A DNA stretch of 6,492 bases, taken from positions 1-6,492 of the forward strand of contig JBGPBY010000429.1 of the NCBI GenBank assembly GCA_041481485.1. Reading direction: 5' to 3'. Shown here piece after piece: positions 6,329-6,492 of the stretch; the first letter of the stretch is position 1; the number at the start of each line of letters is the position of its first letter. The translations under genes were made by a program, and so were the position numbers. The DNA comes from JBGPBY01 sp041481485. Lineage in GTDB: Bacteria; Acidobacteriota; Terriglobia; 20CM-2-55-15. The notes below the pieces were generated by a model, which saw only the letters and a list, made by a program, of their open reading frames with translations, ran no database searches and was not told the origin of the DNA.

Positions 6329-6387
6329 TGTAGGCGCGGTCTATGACCGCGCGCAATCTCAAATCTGAACTTTGTGCGCGGTCAGAC
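6329..6387. repeat. Half-decayed REPIN upstream of glycerate kinase
   Basis: The intact arm at 6329-6357 has the same 29-base layout as the REPIN at 4860: TGTAG foot, stem GCGCGGTC, TAT loop, GACCGCGC, then GCAAT. It differs from the other copy at two bases only (6335 and 6351), and these pair with each other, so the stem is preserved. After a 13-base spacer, 6372-6387 (TTGTGCGCGGTCA then GAC) is a damaged inverted arm that has lost TA in the loop and then diverges. The intact arm sits ten bases from the kinase start codon and would lie in its leader or promoter. Confidence 0.75.
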
Positions 6388-6437
6388 AAGGTGTGAAGGA
6401 GTGCAATTCCGACCGTAAGGACAGTCGATCAAGAAAT

Positions 6438-6480
6438 CCCTCTCCCAACGGGAGAGGGCGGCCGAAGGCCGGGTGAGGGG
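6438..6480. repeat. Second palindromic repeat family (CCCTCTCCC / GGGAGAGGG)
   Basis: Two consecutive hairpins are visible: CCCTCTCCC, loop AAC, GGGAGAGGG (6438-6458, nine perfect pairs), then CGGCC, loop GAA, GGCCG (6459-6471), followed by GGTGAGGGG. Sequences of this form are familiar intergenic palindromes in many bacterial genomes (general knowledge, no search done). Read on the minus strand, the first hairpin is followed by ATTTCTT, so it might also serve as a weak terminator for a minus-strand gene beyond the right edge. It is unrelated in sequence to the GTAG-type REPs. The rest of 6388-6437 and 6481-6492 shows nothing recognisable. Confidence 0.65.
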
Positions 6481-6492
6481 TACCACAAGTAA

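Overview
The window looks like chromosomal DNA of a free-living Gram-negative-type bacterium with moderately high GC. The combination of an ECF sigma factor, a zinc-finger membrane anti-sigma factor and a secreted LTXXQ-type protein, together with REP/REPIN repeats, a GckA/TtuD-type glycerate kinase and an MdlAB/BmrCD-like ABC pair, would fit Acidobacteriota or a similar environmental lineage. That placement is an inference from gene style only. No tRNA, rRNA, CRISPR array, prophage or insertion-sequence transposase was seen.

Layout from left to right. (1) Positions 1-2935, minus strand: two tandem genes for half-size ABC exporters. The upstream gene (1172-2935) is complete and carries Asp where the catalytic Glu of Walker B normally sits. 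The downstream gene starts in the overlap TAGTG at 1172 and runs off the left edge just after its Walker A motif. Together they look like a heterodimeric exporter with one degenerate ATP site. (2) Positions 2936-3013: a short divergent promoter region. (3) Positions 3014-4814, plus strand: a tightly packed three-gene module, made of an ECF sigma factor, a single-pass anti-sigma factor with an HxxxCxxC zinc-binding motif, and a small exported LTXXQ/Spy-like protein whose start overlaps the anti-sigma stop (ATGA). This is laid out like an envelope-stress signalling unit, but the exported protein has no Cys and no His after its signal peptide, so it is unlikely to be a CnrX-style metal sensor. 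(4) Positions 4815-4989: the gap between convergent genes, holding a decayed REP and a perfect REPIN (two inverted 29-bp REP arms). (5) Positions 4990-6318, minus strand: glycerate 2-kinase. (6) Positions 6319-6492: non-coding, with a second, half-decayed REPIN immediately upstream of the kinase start and a different palindromic repeat (CCCTCTCCC/GGGAGAGGG) at the right edge.

Working model: envelope stress sensed in the periplasm by the LTXXQ protein and the C-terminal domain of the anti-sigma factor releases the sigma factor, which would transcribe its own operon and possibly other targets. The divergent ABC exporter is a possible but unproven target. The glycerate kinase appears metabolically unrelated. 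The most informative non-coding signal is the REP family: one copy pair differs by exactly two bases that compensate each other in the hairpin stem.
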